Shown here: positions 36,052 through 46,732 of the stretch, piece after piece
How the letters are laid out: every line of letters begins with the position of its first letter
How positions within the stretch are numbered: the stretch's first letter is position 1
NCBI GenBank assembly: GCA_036936605.1
Contig: JAUPFV010000001.1
Span: forward strand, 165,192,643 to 165,256,642
Source of the DNA: Limnanthes douglasii subsp. nivea
Taxonomy: Eukaryota; Streptophyta; Magnoliopsida; Brassicales; Limnanthaceae
Length of the DNA: 64,000 nt
Reading direction: 5' to 3'
Made by a program: the position numbers and the translations under genes
Notes under the pieces: generated by a model
Databases searched by the model: none
Told to the model about the DNA's origin: nothing
What the model saw: the letters and a program-made list of their open reading frames with translations, nothing else

Positions 36052-36146
36052 TGTTACAGAAAATAAATTAGATTAATATCTAATTTATTTAGTATAATGA
36101 TTATACTAAATAAATTAGATATTAATCTAATTTATTTTCTGTAACA
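36052..36146. repeat. 95-bp perfect palindrome, 3' terminal repeat of the copia remnant
   Basis: Bases 36052-36098 are the exact reverse complement of 36100-36146, around a single central base. Both ends read TGTTACAG...CTGTAACA. The 47-bp arm is also the whole of the other terminal repeat at 36613-36659. Confidence 0.92.
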
Positions 36147-36153
36147 CCCTCCC

Positions 36154-36610
36154 TCAAATTGATGCTGGTAAGTCAACCAGTAACAATTTGCCAATAAGAA
36201 ATTGATGCCGCTGACGAGTCATAGCTTTGGTGAAAATATCAGCCACTTGGAGATCAGAAGAGATGTGAGGAAGAGATATCACCCGTTTCTCCAAAGTATC
36301 TCGAATGGAATGACAATCAACTTCAATGTGTTTGGTGCGCTCATGAAAAACAGGATTGGTGGCAATCTGAATGGCACTAGTGTTATCAGCATGAAGAGGG
36401 GTAGAAGTTGTTTGAGGAAATCCAACCTCCTCAAGAAGACCGCGTAGCCATACAATTTCGGAACAAGCACTAGACATGGCACGATATTCAGCTTCGGTAG
36501 AGGATTTAGAAACACGATCTTGTTTCTTACACCTCCAAGAAATTAGAGCGTCGCCTAAAAACATACACCAACCTGTAGTAGATCGACGTGTATCTGGACA
36601 TCCAGCCCAA
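36154..36610 (-). pseudogene. Copia RNase H, C-terminal end of pol
   Basis: The protein shows ISWRCKKQDRVSKSSTEAEYRA, CSEIVWLRGLLEEVG, LHADNTSAIQIATNPV, ERTKHIEVDCH and VADIFTKAM, the well-known end of Ty1/copia polyproteins. The frame enters from the truncated side without a start (36610) and is open to its natural stop at 36154. The catalytic E and D residues are present, but everything upstream of the RNase H is missing. Confidence 0.93.
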
Positions 36611-38171
36611 TCATTATACTAAATAAATTAGATATTAATCTAATTTATTTTCTGTAACAGAGAAGACTTGGGGAAATGGCTTTCATTCAGCATTTGATCC
36701 TATCAACTTCGTCAACAGCCATCTCTGGCGTATATTCTTGGGAGCTGACTTCCCTCAAGATCCGATGGTGCCCCCGGATCCCATCCTAGCAGTTCAGAGG
36801 ATACTTGCACCAGATGGTAAATGCTACCTTCCCACGCGGAACCGAAGTGACAGCCATCTTCCCTTAAAGAAGAAAGGAAAATTGACCCACAAGAAGGCCA
36901 GCACAAGTAGGGCTATCCCTTCCAAGACTTCGAAGCGTGCATCGAAAAGAAAAGCATCTGTACCTTCGCTTCCCACCATATCCGAAGAAGACCAACCTGT
37001 CCTAAAAAAGAAAAAGGACAACTCTCCAAAAAAGAAAAAAAGTAAGTCTAGCAAGCCAAATGAAAAGAATGAGGCTGATATACTAGAAGCGGTTCTAGCT
37101 TCCGAGGCGCGTGGTAAAACTTTTGTTGAAGAAAACCCTGAAGGAGGATTGACACTTGGAGATAATCAAATAGACGATTATCTCAACTTCGAAGATTTTA
37201 ACTCAAGTGGGGATTTTGTGTTTTCTGGTTCCCAACCTACCAATGTCATTCCACCGACTTCTACTGGGGCTGATGTGGCTTCGACATCAAATGCCATTGT
37301 TCCTGATCGTAACCACCCAACAGTCCTTCCTCATTCAGACAAATCCGATGAGGTAGCTTCGATCCTTCGTCCCTTTGATAATTTAAGTGATGCAGCTAAT
37401 AAATTATGTGAAGAAGTGAAAAATTCACACGCACAATTAGAGCTTCTTGCACAAAAATTGGTGAAGAGCAAGAAAGAAACAGAGTCTGAAAAGACTTCAA
37501 AAAATGAGGCACTTCAGAAATTCGAGGCTGAAAAAGAAAAACTCCTTAAAGATCACAAAGAAAAAGTCGAGGCTTTGGAAACTTCTCATCAGCTCGCTCT
37601 TAAAAACCTAAATTCTCAACATTCCACTGCTATCTCCGAGGCGAAGAAAAAAGCTTCCGATGCTGAGAAACTTGTTAAAGAAACTCAGGAGAAGCTAAAG
37701 AATTGCCAAACTGAGCTGACTACGCTTCGAACAAAATTCGAAGAAGAAAAGAATGCTGCTGTCAAAAAGGCTGAAACCAAAGTTGGTTCTTTAATGCTCG
37801 AAGGTATCAAAAAAGCTCAAATTGATACATCTATTCAGCTTCTTCGAGAAGTTCATGCTGCTTGTCCAAGACTAGACTTAACAAATCTTTGGAAACAAGT
37901 TCCAGAAGAACAACGCCCAAAGGAAGCGTTCGAAGCGCCACCAAGCTCCTCCTCAGAAGAAGAAAATAATTCAGAAGAGGAATCATCAGAAGAAGAAGAA
38001 AATGACGCCTAATAGGCTAGGCAGTTTGTTTTTTTTGTTTTTTGTGTATGTGGTTAAGTACTTCCTCCCTTTTTTGTAAACTTCGTATTTTATCCAATGA
38101 ACAAACCACTTTTCTTTTTTTTATATCTTAAATTTTTGGTATACTCGTTTGAACTGGTTATTTCTAAAGTT

Positions 38172-38409
38172 AGATGCACTCATAAGACGTGGCACCTTGA
38201 AAAATAGATGCACTCATAAGACGTGGCACCTCGAAAAATAGATGCACTCATAAGACGTGGCACCTCGAAAAATAGATGCACTCATAAGACGTGGCACCTC
38301 GAAAAATAGATGCACTCATAAGACGTGGCACCTCGAAAAATAGATGCACTCATAAGACGTGGCACCTCGAAAAATAGATGCACTGATAAGACGTGACACC
38401 TCGAAAAAT
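38172..38409 (+). repeat. Minisatellite in element B, 7 x 34 bp
   Basis: Seven head-to-tail 34-base units starting AGATGCACTCATAAGACGTG and ending CTCGAAAAAT, nearly identical, with changes mainly in the first and last unit. It lies between the end of the antisense gene (38012) and the end of integrase (38643). There are no spacers, so it is not a CRISPR array. Confidence 0.97.
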
Positions 38410-38642
38410 TTGGTTGTTTCTTCAAAGCTATTGCTTCGGAAAATTATTCTTGGTCAACTTTCAAAGATGATCAGTCTTTGCCAAGTTACCAAAATAATAA
38501 ACCACACATTATAGTAAACAACCAATGGCCAAAAGAAATTTTATTAAAAAATTCAATATTAACCAGACACCTCGTTAAAACCTTTCTGGGCCAACAGATA
38601 AGGAAAGAGTATGTCTGTTTTACAAAAATTCGAAGTTCAGTT

Positions 38643-41600
38643 TTACTCACAGTACAATTTCAAGTGCTCTATATTCCAAGGGTATTTGAGCATCCTCCCT
38701 TCTCGATCTGACAACCTATAGGAACCTGGCTTGACCCTCATTTTAACTTCGTAAGGACCTTCCCAATTCAGGGCCAATTTTCCGAGGTGTTTATCCTTAG
38801 TGTGAAGAAATACTTTTCGTAATACTCGATCGCCAATTTTGAATTCTCTTCTCTTAACTTTAGCATCGTATCTGCTTCTCATTAATGTTTGATAATGGAT
38901 CACATTCAAATGCGCCTTGACCCTTTTTTCTTCCAACAAATCAAGCTCCACTCTTCTAGCCTCATCGTTATCTGCATCGGAATATTGTAGTAGTCTATAA
39001 GAGGGCAATGTAGATTCAGCAGGGCACACAGCGTCCATCCCATATACTAAAGAAAAAGGAGTCTCTTTTGTAGCCTATCTAGGAGTTGTTCTATATGCCC
39101 ATAACACCTCTTGAAGATAATTTGGCCATTTCCCTGCTGCTCCTGCCAAATTTTTCTTCAAGCCATCCAAAATGGACCTATTTGTAACTTCCACCTGTCC
39201 ATTTGCCTGGGGGTGGAAAGGAGTGGAAAAGCATTGCTGTATCCCTTTCGAAGAACAAAAAGAGTCCATTTCCTTGTTATTAAATTGAGGACCATTATCC
39301 GTTGTTATTTTTTGAGGTACTCCAAAACGGTAGCAAATGTTTTGAATAAACTTGATTACATCCTTAGCTTTTGTCCCAGCTAAGGGTTCTGCTTCTGCCC
39401 ACTTCGAAAAATAATCAACCGCAACAATAATCATTTGTCTTCCACCAGAAGCCATAGGTAATGGTCCCACTAAATCAATCCCCCACCTATCGAAAGGAAC
39501 CGCCTCTGAAATTGTCATTAGGGGTACTGCCGGTTTGTGTATTAAATTTGCATATCTTTGGCAAGTATCACAGCTTCGAACTAACGACTTGGCATCTTGC
39601 ATAATAGTAGGCCAATAATATCCTGCCAACAATACCCGACGTGCTAAGGCTTTGAATCCACAATGAGCTGATCCATCCCCATCATGCAGTTCGGATAAAA
39701 TGTCCTGGGACTCTTGTTTGCTTAAACATCGTAACAAAGGTTTCGACGCAGACCTTTTGTACAATACTCCATCCAATACCACATAGCCAAGAGCTTTGTA
39801 CTTTATTTTTTTAAGCAAGTGTTTATCAAGAGGTAATATTCCCTTTGAAATAAAATTTAACAAGTCAAACCTCCAATCTCCTCGAGCGCACATCGGATCA
39901 TTCACTACCTCACTAACAACTGCACACTGCTCAGAATTCGGTATGATCGAAGGCGATGGTTGTGTTATGATCCACGGATATTCTTCAGAGTAGGCCATTG
40001 TTGCCAAAGAATCAGCCATTGTGTTGCTACCTCTTCGAATATGCTCCACTTCGACATTTTCAAACTGAGCCATCATTCCCCGAAGTTCTTGCAAGTACAA
40101 AACCAAACGTTCCTTTTTTAGCTTCCGATACTCCTTTAACATGGTTAACTACCAACTGTGAATCTGTTTCCAAGCGCACAAATGTTGCTCCACAAATCTT
40201 TGCTAACCGTAATCCTGCTAGCACAGCTTCATATTCAGCTTCGTTATTCGAAGCATGAAAGCCAAATTTTATAGCTTGAAACATAAATTCCCCTGTTGGT
40301 ACCACCAACTCAACTCCTGCACTCGATCCTTTATTACTGGATCCCCCATCAGTTCGTATCGTCCACGTCGGATTCTCGTTCACCTTTTCACTATCTTTCT
40401 CTTCAGATCTGTTTGAGTGAAACTCCACCAAAAAATCTGCTAAAGCTTGAGCTTTGATAGCTGTTCGAGGAGAGAATAACACATCAAAATCTCCTAATTC
40501 CACAGACCACTTGGTCATCCTTCCTGAGATGTCTGGCTTTTGCAAAACATTTTTTAATGGATATGAAGTTCGAACCACAATCGTATGTGCCTGGAAGTAA
40601 GGGCGCATTTTTCTTGCTGCCACTACTATACACAGTGCCAATTTTTCGAGCTTCAAATAGCGCTTCTCAGCATCAACCAAACTTTTACTGACATTGTAGA
40701 CAGGCTTCGAAATTCTCGTATCTTCACTGACTAAAACTGCACTTACTGCATAATCCGACACGGCTATATATAAAAATAATTGTTCACCTTTTCGAGGCTT
40801 CGACAATATTTCAGGAGAGGACAAAAGATTTTTAATCTTCATAAAAGCTTCTTCACAATCCGAAGTCCACTCAAATTTATTAGGTCTACGCAGCACCTGG
40901 AAAAAAGGGAAGCACTTATCTGAAAAACGAGAAATGAATCTGTTCAAAGCTGCTAACCTGCCCGTTAACATTTGCACTTCTTTGATATTCCGAGGTGAAG
41001 ACATAGATATCAAAGCCTTCAATTGATCTGGATCCACTTCGATTCCTCTTTCACTAATCATGTACCCCAGAAATTTACCAGATCGAACTCCAAATGTACA
41101 CTTTTCTGGATTCAACTTTAATTGTATTGCTCTAAGATTCAAAAACGTCTCTTCCAAATCATCAATGTGTTCATCATCACTTCTGCTTTTAACAAGCATA
41201 TCATCAATGTACACTTCGATATTTCTCCCAATCTGTGAAGAAAACGCCTTATTCATCAGCCTCTGATATGTTCACCCAGCATTTTTTAATCCGAACGGCA
41301 TTACTTTATAGCAATGCAAACCCCTGTCAGTAATAAAAGTCGTGCTTTCTTCATCATCTGGATTCATTCGAATCTGATTATACCCTGAAAATGCATCCAT
41401 GAAAGTCAAGATTTTATTTCCCGAAGTAGAATCCACTAGCTGATCGATTCGAGGCACCAGAAAAGGATCTTTTGGACAGGCTCTATTCAAATCTGTGAAG
41501 TCCACACACATTCGCCATTTTCCATTCTTCTTTTTTACTACCACCGGATTGGCCGTCCACCTCGGATAATTGGCTTCCCTGATATGACCCATCTTGTACA

Positions 41601-42216
41601 GTCGATCCACCTCAGCAACTATTGCCTCGGATTTCTCCAATGAAAAAGCCCTTCTTTTTTGAATTATCGGTTTGACCTTCGGATCAACCGCCAAACTATG
41701 ACATATTATGTCACTTGGGACCCCCACCACATCTTCAGACCTCCACGCAAAAACATCCAAATTTTCAGATAAAAAAGTCAATAACTTTTCTCGCATCGAT
41801 AAAGATAACAAGGTGCCAATTCGAAGCACCCTGCCATTATTGAAAGTATATTCCTCTATTTTTTCATTGACCACCACAAAACTCGGGGTTGACCTCGGAT
41901 CATCAATTCCCTCATCTGTTCCATCAGAAGACAACCCCCCAAACTGCTAATTCTCCATCAGATCATCAGAACTTTTGCCCCGTAGTCTAAATGCTGCAGC
42001 ATAACATTCTCTTGCCACCTTTTGATCACTTCGAACTACGCCGACTCGGTCCTCAATCACATACTTCAAACACTGATGAACTGTAGAAACTACAGCATAC
42101 ATTTTCGCCAATCACGACCTCCCAAAAATAGCATTGTAACTTGATGGACAATCCACCACTACAAAAAGTACTTGTACTTTCTTCTTGAAAGGCCCCTTTC
42201 CCAAAGAAACTTCACC
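38643..42216 (-). pseudogene. Element B protease end and pol (RT, RNases H, integrase)
   Basis: Reading down from 42216: the end of protease, the gag-pro/pol TAG (41947-41949), RT with YIDDMLVKS (about 41190-41215), RNase H (VADFLVEFH-like, about 40410-40445), second RNase H (TDGGSSNKG, ASNNEAEYEA), integrase with zinc finger (HDG...AHC, CDTCQ) and catalytic DLVGPLP, TDNGPQF and QVEVTN, and a C-terminal domain ending YCE at 38643. Disabling changes: TAG at 42217-42219, TGA at 42112-42114, TGA at 41272-41274 in RT, a frameshift in the T6 run 40114-40119, and TAG at 39075-39077 in integrase. All other stretches are open and well conserved. Confidence 0.9.
41947..41949 (-). promoter_or_regulatory. 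TAG between gag-pro and pol of B, candidate readthrough site
   Basis: In frame with both gag-pro and pol and followed by CAG TTT, exactly as in element A. The same position is a TAG in D. Its conservation sets it apart from the private stops of B. Confidence 0.45.
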
Positions 42217-44406
42217 CTAGAATTCTCCTATCACATTTGCCGTTGCACCAGTAAACCCTATGATAGTCCTTTTTGATCTTTCTATTCGAGGCGGAGCGGT
42301 TAATCTCTCATATGTTGACTTAAAAAGCACATTAGCAGAGCTCCCTGTATCAATCAGCACTCGTCGAATCTCCACCCCGCATACTTCTGCTCCTATGACC
42401 ACTGCATCTTCATGTGGCCCAGTAATCCCCCTTAAATCATCCCCGTCGAAAATTATAAAGGGCACATCCTTTCTATTGCTTAAATGTGTCGATGCGCCTC
42501 CCTCAATCTGTCGTGTTAAGTTCACTATATGCCTCTTCCTCGAATTATTAGTGTTGTTAGTCATCGAATCTCCCCCAAATATTGTAAGTGATTCGAAGAA
42601 GGCATACAAATCTCGAACACGTCCTTGACGCATCGGCTCGTCTATTGACATTAACAAAAGTCGACTGGGGTCTGGTTCGACATATTCCGATGCCACGTCG
42701 AAACCATTGCCTTCACCTGCAACATCGAAAATCATTAGTGCAGTTTCCTGCTTAGAACTAGGATTACCAACTTTCGGAGCTACAGCCTTGGCATTCTTCC
42801 TGACATATTCCAGCAACTTTCCATTTTCGATCAAAATTTGCATTTCCTTCTTTAGAGCAATGCAATCATTTGTATCATGGCCGACATTGTCATGATACCT
42901 GTAGAACTTATTATTACGCTCCTCTCTTGGCTTGTTAATCGCTGGCGGTTTTCTAAAATTTATTGTTCCTCTTGTTTTTTCATATATCGAAGCCACGCTT
43001 TCAGTCAGATCCGCATAATAATCTGGCCTTACCCACACATTCGATCTGGATCTAAACTGCTGCTGATTATTGGAATTGTGTTGATTATATCCCCCTTGAT
43101 ACGAGCTCGAAGCTCCTCGGTTGGAAACATTTTGATTGCTCTTCGGACGTGAGGGGTTGTTGTTCGACGTGTTAGATTGTCCATTCCCCTTCTGAATAGT
43201 ACTAGCACCTCCTCGAACCCGCGTCGACTCTTCGACCTTAATCTGATCCTCAACCTGAGCCATAAGAGCTCCAAACGTTAGCGCCCTGCGCCTCGTAGTC
43301 TCATCAGCTAAATCCCCAGGCAACAGTCCTTGCCTAAACGCCGCCATTGCCACACTTTCTTCACAGTCATCCAATTCAGCCTTTGTTGACACAAATCTCT
43401 TAGTGTAATCCTTTAATTTCTCTCCCACAGCCTGCTTGCACTGTATTATTGTGTCTCCATTAGCTCTCATTTCCTTGCTTCCCACAAACTGTCTTCGGAA
43501 AGCGGTATAGAAGCCTCTAAAATTCGCAATTGATTCCTTAGGAATCTTGTTGAACCATTTCAGCGCAGTTCCCTTAAACGTCTGAGAGAAAGCTCTACAC
43601 ACCAATTTATCGTCATCTTCGAAATTAGTCATGTAGTTTTTAAATTGTTCTATGTGGTCATCGGGATCTTGAGTCCCATCAAACTTATCAACTTTGGAAA
43701 TATCAAACCGCCTCGGAAGCGGCACAGATCTGATCTCCCTGATCAATGGTGAGTCCCTCCAGTCGACTCCCTGAACATACTGGTCCTCATTTCTCATCCC
43801 CACAGTAGCATATAAGCTGGACTCACCTTCATATTTTCGAGGCGAATACCTCCGAGGCGAATACCTCCGAGGCGAATATTTCCGAGGTGAATATACTCGC
43901 CTCTCTTTCTTTTTCCTTCCTTCCTTATACATCCTAGCTGGCCGGAGCTCACGCTCTGCTCCTCTGGAATGGCCTCGAGAGCGTTCGTACCTCGGTTTTT
44001 CATCAGACTCAGAATCTTCGAAATCCTCTTCATCACTAGAGTTTACATACAGTCGCCTTTGTAACTTTTCTTTCCTCTTTATCCCGCTATACTCTTTTTT
44101 TTGCTCAGAACGTGTTTTACGCTGTTCATATTGATCATCGCCATCGTCCATCGACTGATCCGACTGATCATTCTGATCGCCCCTTGCTATCTTAGACCTA
44201 AGCCTAGCATCATCATTATTTCCCTTATTTTTTACCAATTCGTCAAGCTCTGCCACCTTCCTTATCATCTCATTCATTTTTCCTTCAAAATCAAATTGGA
44301 TTGATTGAGTTGGAATCGATTTACCTGCCTCTTGCAGATCGGATTTCAGTGTTTCCATAGCCTTGCGAACGGATGGATTGTCACCTTCCTCTGGATTCAT
44401 CTTCAA
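42217..44406 (-). CDS. Element B gag-protease, open frame
   Basis: This encodes the structural polyprotein of B. The ATG is at 44400 (MNPEEG); two further codons upstream are open only through TTG. An Arg/Lys-rich N-terminal region includes tandem SPRRY-type repeats (43834-43893). The gag domain lies at about 43690-43270 (DDHIEQFKNYM, ALKWFNKIPK, AAFRQGLLPGDLADE). A knuckle-like segment (YRYHDNVGHDTNDC, lacking the first Cys found in A) lies near 42870-42910, and the protease active site DTGSSANVLF near 42320-42350. The frame ends at a TAG at 42217-42219 inside the protease, where A has Glu, so the protease is truncated while gag proper is intact at about 600 residues. Confidence 0.88.
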   Translation of the reverse strand: MKMNPEEGDNPSVRKAMETLKSDLQEAGKSIPTQSIQFDFEGKMNEMIRKVAELDELVKNKGNNDDARLRSKIARGDQNDQSDQSMDDGDDQYEQRKTRSEQKKEYSGIKRKEKLQRRLYVNSSDEEDFEDSESDEKPRYERSRGHSRGAERELRPARMYKEGRKKKERRVYSPRKYSPRRYSPRRYSPRKYEGESSLYATVGMRNEDQYVQGVDWRDSPLIREIRSVPLPRRFDISKVDKFDGTQDPDDHIEQFKNYMTNFEDDDKLVCRAFSQTFKGTALKWFNKIPKESIANFRGFYTAFRRQFVGSKEMRANGDTIIQCKQAVGEKLKDYTKRFVSTKAELDDCEESVAMAAFRQGLLPGDLADETTRRRALTFGALMAQVEDQIKVEESTRVRGGASTIQKGNGQSNTSNNNPSRPKSNQNVSNRGASSSYQGGYNQHNSNNQQQFRSRSNVWVRPDYYADLTESVASIYEKTRGTINFRKPPAINKPREERNNKFYRYHDNVGHDTNDCIALKKEMQILIENGKLLEYVRKNAKAVAPKVGNPSSKQETALMIFDVAGEGNGFDVASEYVEPDPSRLLLMSIDEPMRQGRVRDLYAFFESLTIFGGDSMTNNTNNSRKRHIVNLTRQIEGGASTHLSNRKDVPFIIFDGDDLRGITGPHEDAVVIGAEVCGVEIRRVLIDTGSSANVLFKSTYERLTAPPRIERSKRTIIGFTGATANVIGEF

Positions 44407-44509
44407 TCAGCGAAAAATCAAACAAAATATGAAAATTCGAACGAAAAACTTTGCAAAACGAAAGCTCGAACGTCGATTTCTGATCTGTTGATCAAGGTAT
44501 CCTCGCACC

Positions 44510-44526
44510 CCTCTTTCTAGCGCCAA
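44510..44526 (-). other. Primer binding site of element B
   Basis: TTGGCGCTAGAAAGAGG on the minus strand, two bases inside the LTR. It shares TTGGCG with A and D but then differs, which suggests a different tRNA primer. Confidence 0.6.
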
Positions 44527-44528
44527 TT

Positions 44529-44810
44529 TGGTAAGAATTAAAGCTGAAATGATCAAATCAAGAACACAAATCTACTTAGAGAATTTAGGGAGTGAAAAGT
44601 GCTTCTGATTATTTCATAGGTCAAACTAACTTCTTCCACCTCTTTAAATAGGCAGGGTGAGTTAGTTAGAGAAATGGTTACATAATGGTATATTTACAAT
44701 TTAACCCTTACGTTTCTCCTAAAGTCTAATTTAATCCAATATTTACAGAACTTATCACTTTAGTCCCTGTCAATTACACTTAGGTCCCTGAGGAATATCT
44801 TTCCTTATCA
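44529..44810 (-). repeat. 5' LTR of element B
   Basis: 282 bp, TG...CA, almost identical to 33721-34003, with the duplication ATATC immediately outside at 44811-44815. The minus-strand TATTTAAA near 44642-44651 is a possible TATA box. Confidence 0.95.
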
Positions 44811-45813
44811 ATATCTACTTGGCAGTATCTGTTTAAGATAAGTGTGGTCTTGGTTCAAGAAGTTGAAGATTACCCTCGTCGTGGTTATCATATAAGTAAA
44901 AGCTTGGTAAATGCTGATAAAATATACTTAAAGTTAGAAAAAGTGGTTTTAGCCATGATACCAGCTGCTCGAAAAATGGGGCCATATTTCTAAGCCCATT
45001 TGATTAACGTTCAAACTTCATTTCCACTCAAAAATATGTTACAAAGACCGTGTGTCGAGTCGGATGACTAAGTAGTCGCTAGAGTTGGGAGATTATAATA
45101 TTGAGTTTGTTCTTCGAACAATTTGTGGCAGATTTTCTGGTTGAATTCCATTTTGAGCAACCAAAACTTGAATAAGATATTGATAAACTTGTGAGTGAAT
45201 TGATAGTTTGAACATATGAAGGGTGAAGTGTTTAAGGCCATGGAGCAGAAATTTACTTGGTGTATCTTTTCGAAGATTCAATGCATCAAACAATATTCTT
45301 TGATTTCAAAGCATCACATAATGAAGCATAGTATGAGTCAGCATTAGCAGGGCTAAGGCTTGCGCAAATTTGTGGTGCCAAAAAGTTCTCCTATTTATTG
45401 CTTCACAACTACTTATAAATCAGGCCATGAGGCAATCCAACGCTAAATAGAGACATTAAGAGAGGTCTTTTTTAAAAATGTTATGTATGAGCACATTACC
45501 CGGGCCGAATATTTGGTAGTTGATTCCTTATCTATTATTTCTTATATTGAAGGACATCCATGAATTTTGATACAAGGGTACCCCTTGGTAATAACAGGAT
45601 CTGAGTTCAGATCGACCATTAAAGAAACCTTCCAAGTCTCAACCACTACATATCAAAACTCGACGTATTAGATTAGAGAATTTATTACTAAAAGGAGTCT
45701 ACCTATTGATAAAGAATTTTCAAAAAAGCTAAGGTTCAAAGCACATGGTTTCTTAGTCATTGAGGATATCTACTATAAGAAATCTCTTAGTCGACCATTA
45801 TCACGGTGCTTTT
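44811..45813 (+). pseudogene. Element C RNase H to integrase N-terminus remnant
   Basis: The middle piece of C continues where 33720 stopped. RNase H is seen as YHISKSLVNADKIYLKLEK (about 44890-44945), AARKMGPYF and VADFLVEFHFEQ (about 45120-45160). The second RNase H follows (SHNEA, ESALAGLRLAQICGAKK, about 45310-45385) and then the start of integrase (FITKRSLPIDKEF, KAHGFLVIEDIYYKKSLSRPL, about 45680-45805). It is broken at 45813 by element D and goes on at 55255. Confidence 0.8.
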
Positions 45814-46113
45814 TGGTGTGGATGAAATTTGGTTCTAAAGAGAGATGAAGGAGGAAGTTGATTTTAGAGAGAGAAAGTTAAGAAAAAGAAGATAGTTCAC
45901 CAAATGAAAGTCTCATATGTATTAATTTCAGCTCTGGATTATATATATAGGCGAACAGACTTAGAATAACTAAATTTGTTACAAAAATGGGTTAATTTCA
46001 CTTTAACCCCCATATCTTCACAACTAGACTGAAATCTATCCTATATCTTTATAATCGTTCGTACAAGACTTCAGGTATTATATTTTAGTCTTCAATAGTT
46101 TATATCCTTATCA
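45814..46113 (-). repeat. 3' LTR of element D
   Basis: About 300 bp, TGGTGTGG to CTTATCA, homologous to 54957-55254 with roughly 10% differences. The polypurine tract (minus: CTAGGGGGGCTAT, 46114-46130) follows. Confidence 0.9.
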
Positions 46114-46732
46114 ATAGCCCCCCTAGTTCTCAAGAAAGTCATGAATGAGAACTAATTTTCATCAGAAATCTTCCACAATAGAAAATAATCCCTTTTGCCA
46201 GAGCCTGGTCTGCTTTTAGTTAACTAATTTTTTTTCTTAACAATATAGACTGTCCTTGAACTCAAACAATCCTCAATATCACTTCGAATATAGATGTATT
46301 TCCTTGAATAAAACTTCAGATATACTTACTTCAAAATAAATTCAACCTTTTGTCAACACATCAAATATTTTCATATGGGAACATAAAACTAATCTCATAA
46401 CGGCCATAAATGTTCGAAGAGACAGACAAAAATGTGATGATTAAACTAAGTACTAGGTCTTCTACTAGGCCTGCCATGTGACAGGTGTCAAGCTTTCTTC
46501 TTCACGTAACCGTTTGGCATTATGTCCAATAGCTTCTTCAACCTCTTCCACTTCTCTAATTTCTTTCCTTCTATAGATACTTATGTGTGTCATAACTTGC
46601 TTCACAAACATATTGTTAGAGAAATAATCTACTTTCACCAGAAATATCTTGGCTACCTTCATATGAATCTTCAATCTCTAAGCTACTTTCACCGGAAAAC
46701 TCAAATTCACCACCCAACCTTCAATTCAGTAT

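Larger units (their letters stand above)
36052..36659 (-). mobile_element. Truncated Ty1/copia element inside B
   Basis: A 608-bp insertion in the antisense gene with 5-bp duplication GAGAA. On the minus strand it consists of a 47-bp LTR remnant (36659-36613), the C-terminal end of pol with RNase H (about 36610-36150), a polypurine tract (GAGGGAGGG, 36147-36158) and a 95-bp terminal repeat (36146-36052). Most of the internal region has been lost. As the duplication is intact, the deletion either predates insertion or left both ends untouched. Confidence 0.9.
34578..38012 (+). pseudogene. Antisense extra gene of element B, PF04195-like, spliced, split by copia
   Basis: The gene is transcribed against gag-pol. 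The first ATG is 34578 (MRRYPRYN); the open frame further upstream lacks an ATG. Exon 1 runs to 35901; an intron with GTAAGT donor and CTCCTTAG acceptor (35902-35975) follows; exon 2 continues to the TAA at 38012, interrupted by the copia insertion and one copy of its duplication (36052-36664). Without intron and insertion the frame is open for about 915 codons. Residues ~254-441 hold a domain (WGLRFPLDPMIVRFFEIHRL, LCPTQVTPN) resembling the gypsy-type transposon family PF04195. The C-terminal third is a Lys/Glu-rich coiled coil (about 37390-37850) with an acidic tail. Extra ORFs in this place are known in Tat elements; their role is not. C and D carry decayed homologues. Confidence 0.85.
33721..44810 (-). 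mobile_element. Tat-lineage Ty3/gypsy element B, complete
   Basis: The element is 11.1 kb, minus strand, with two LTRs (TG...CA) and a 5-bp target duplication. Minus-strand order: 5' LTR (44810-44529), primer site, gag, protease, RT, RNase H, second RNase H, integrase, tandem repeat, antisense gene (plus strand), polypurine tract, 3' LTR (34003-33721). The LTRs differ by about three substitutions and one or two indel bases, so insertion is recent. Protease, RT and integrase nevertheless contain several disabling changes. It sits in the RT/RNase H region of element C and itself contains a copia insertion. Confidence 0.95.

Noticed and set aside
38172..38409. Regular repeats like a CRISPR array
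   Set aside because: Units are contiguous without spacers, and the sequence is a plant retrotransposon; it is a minisatellite.
45809..45813. Perfect 5-bp target duplication for element D
   Set aside because: CTTTT on the left and ACTTT on the right are not identical; the insertion is supported by the interrupted protein of C instead.
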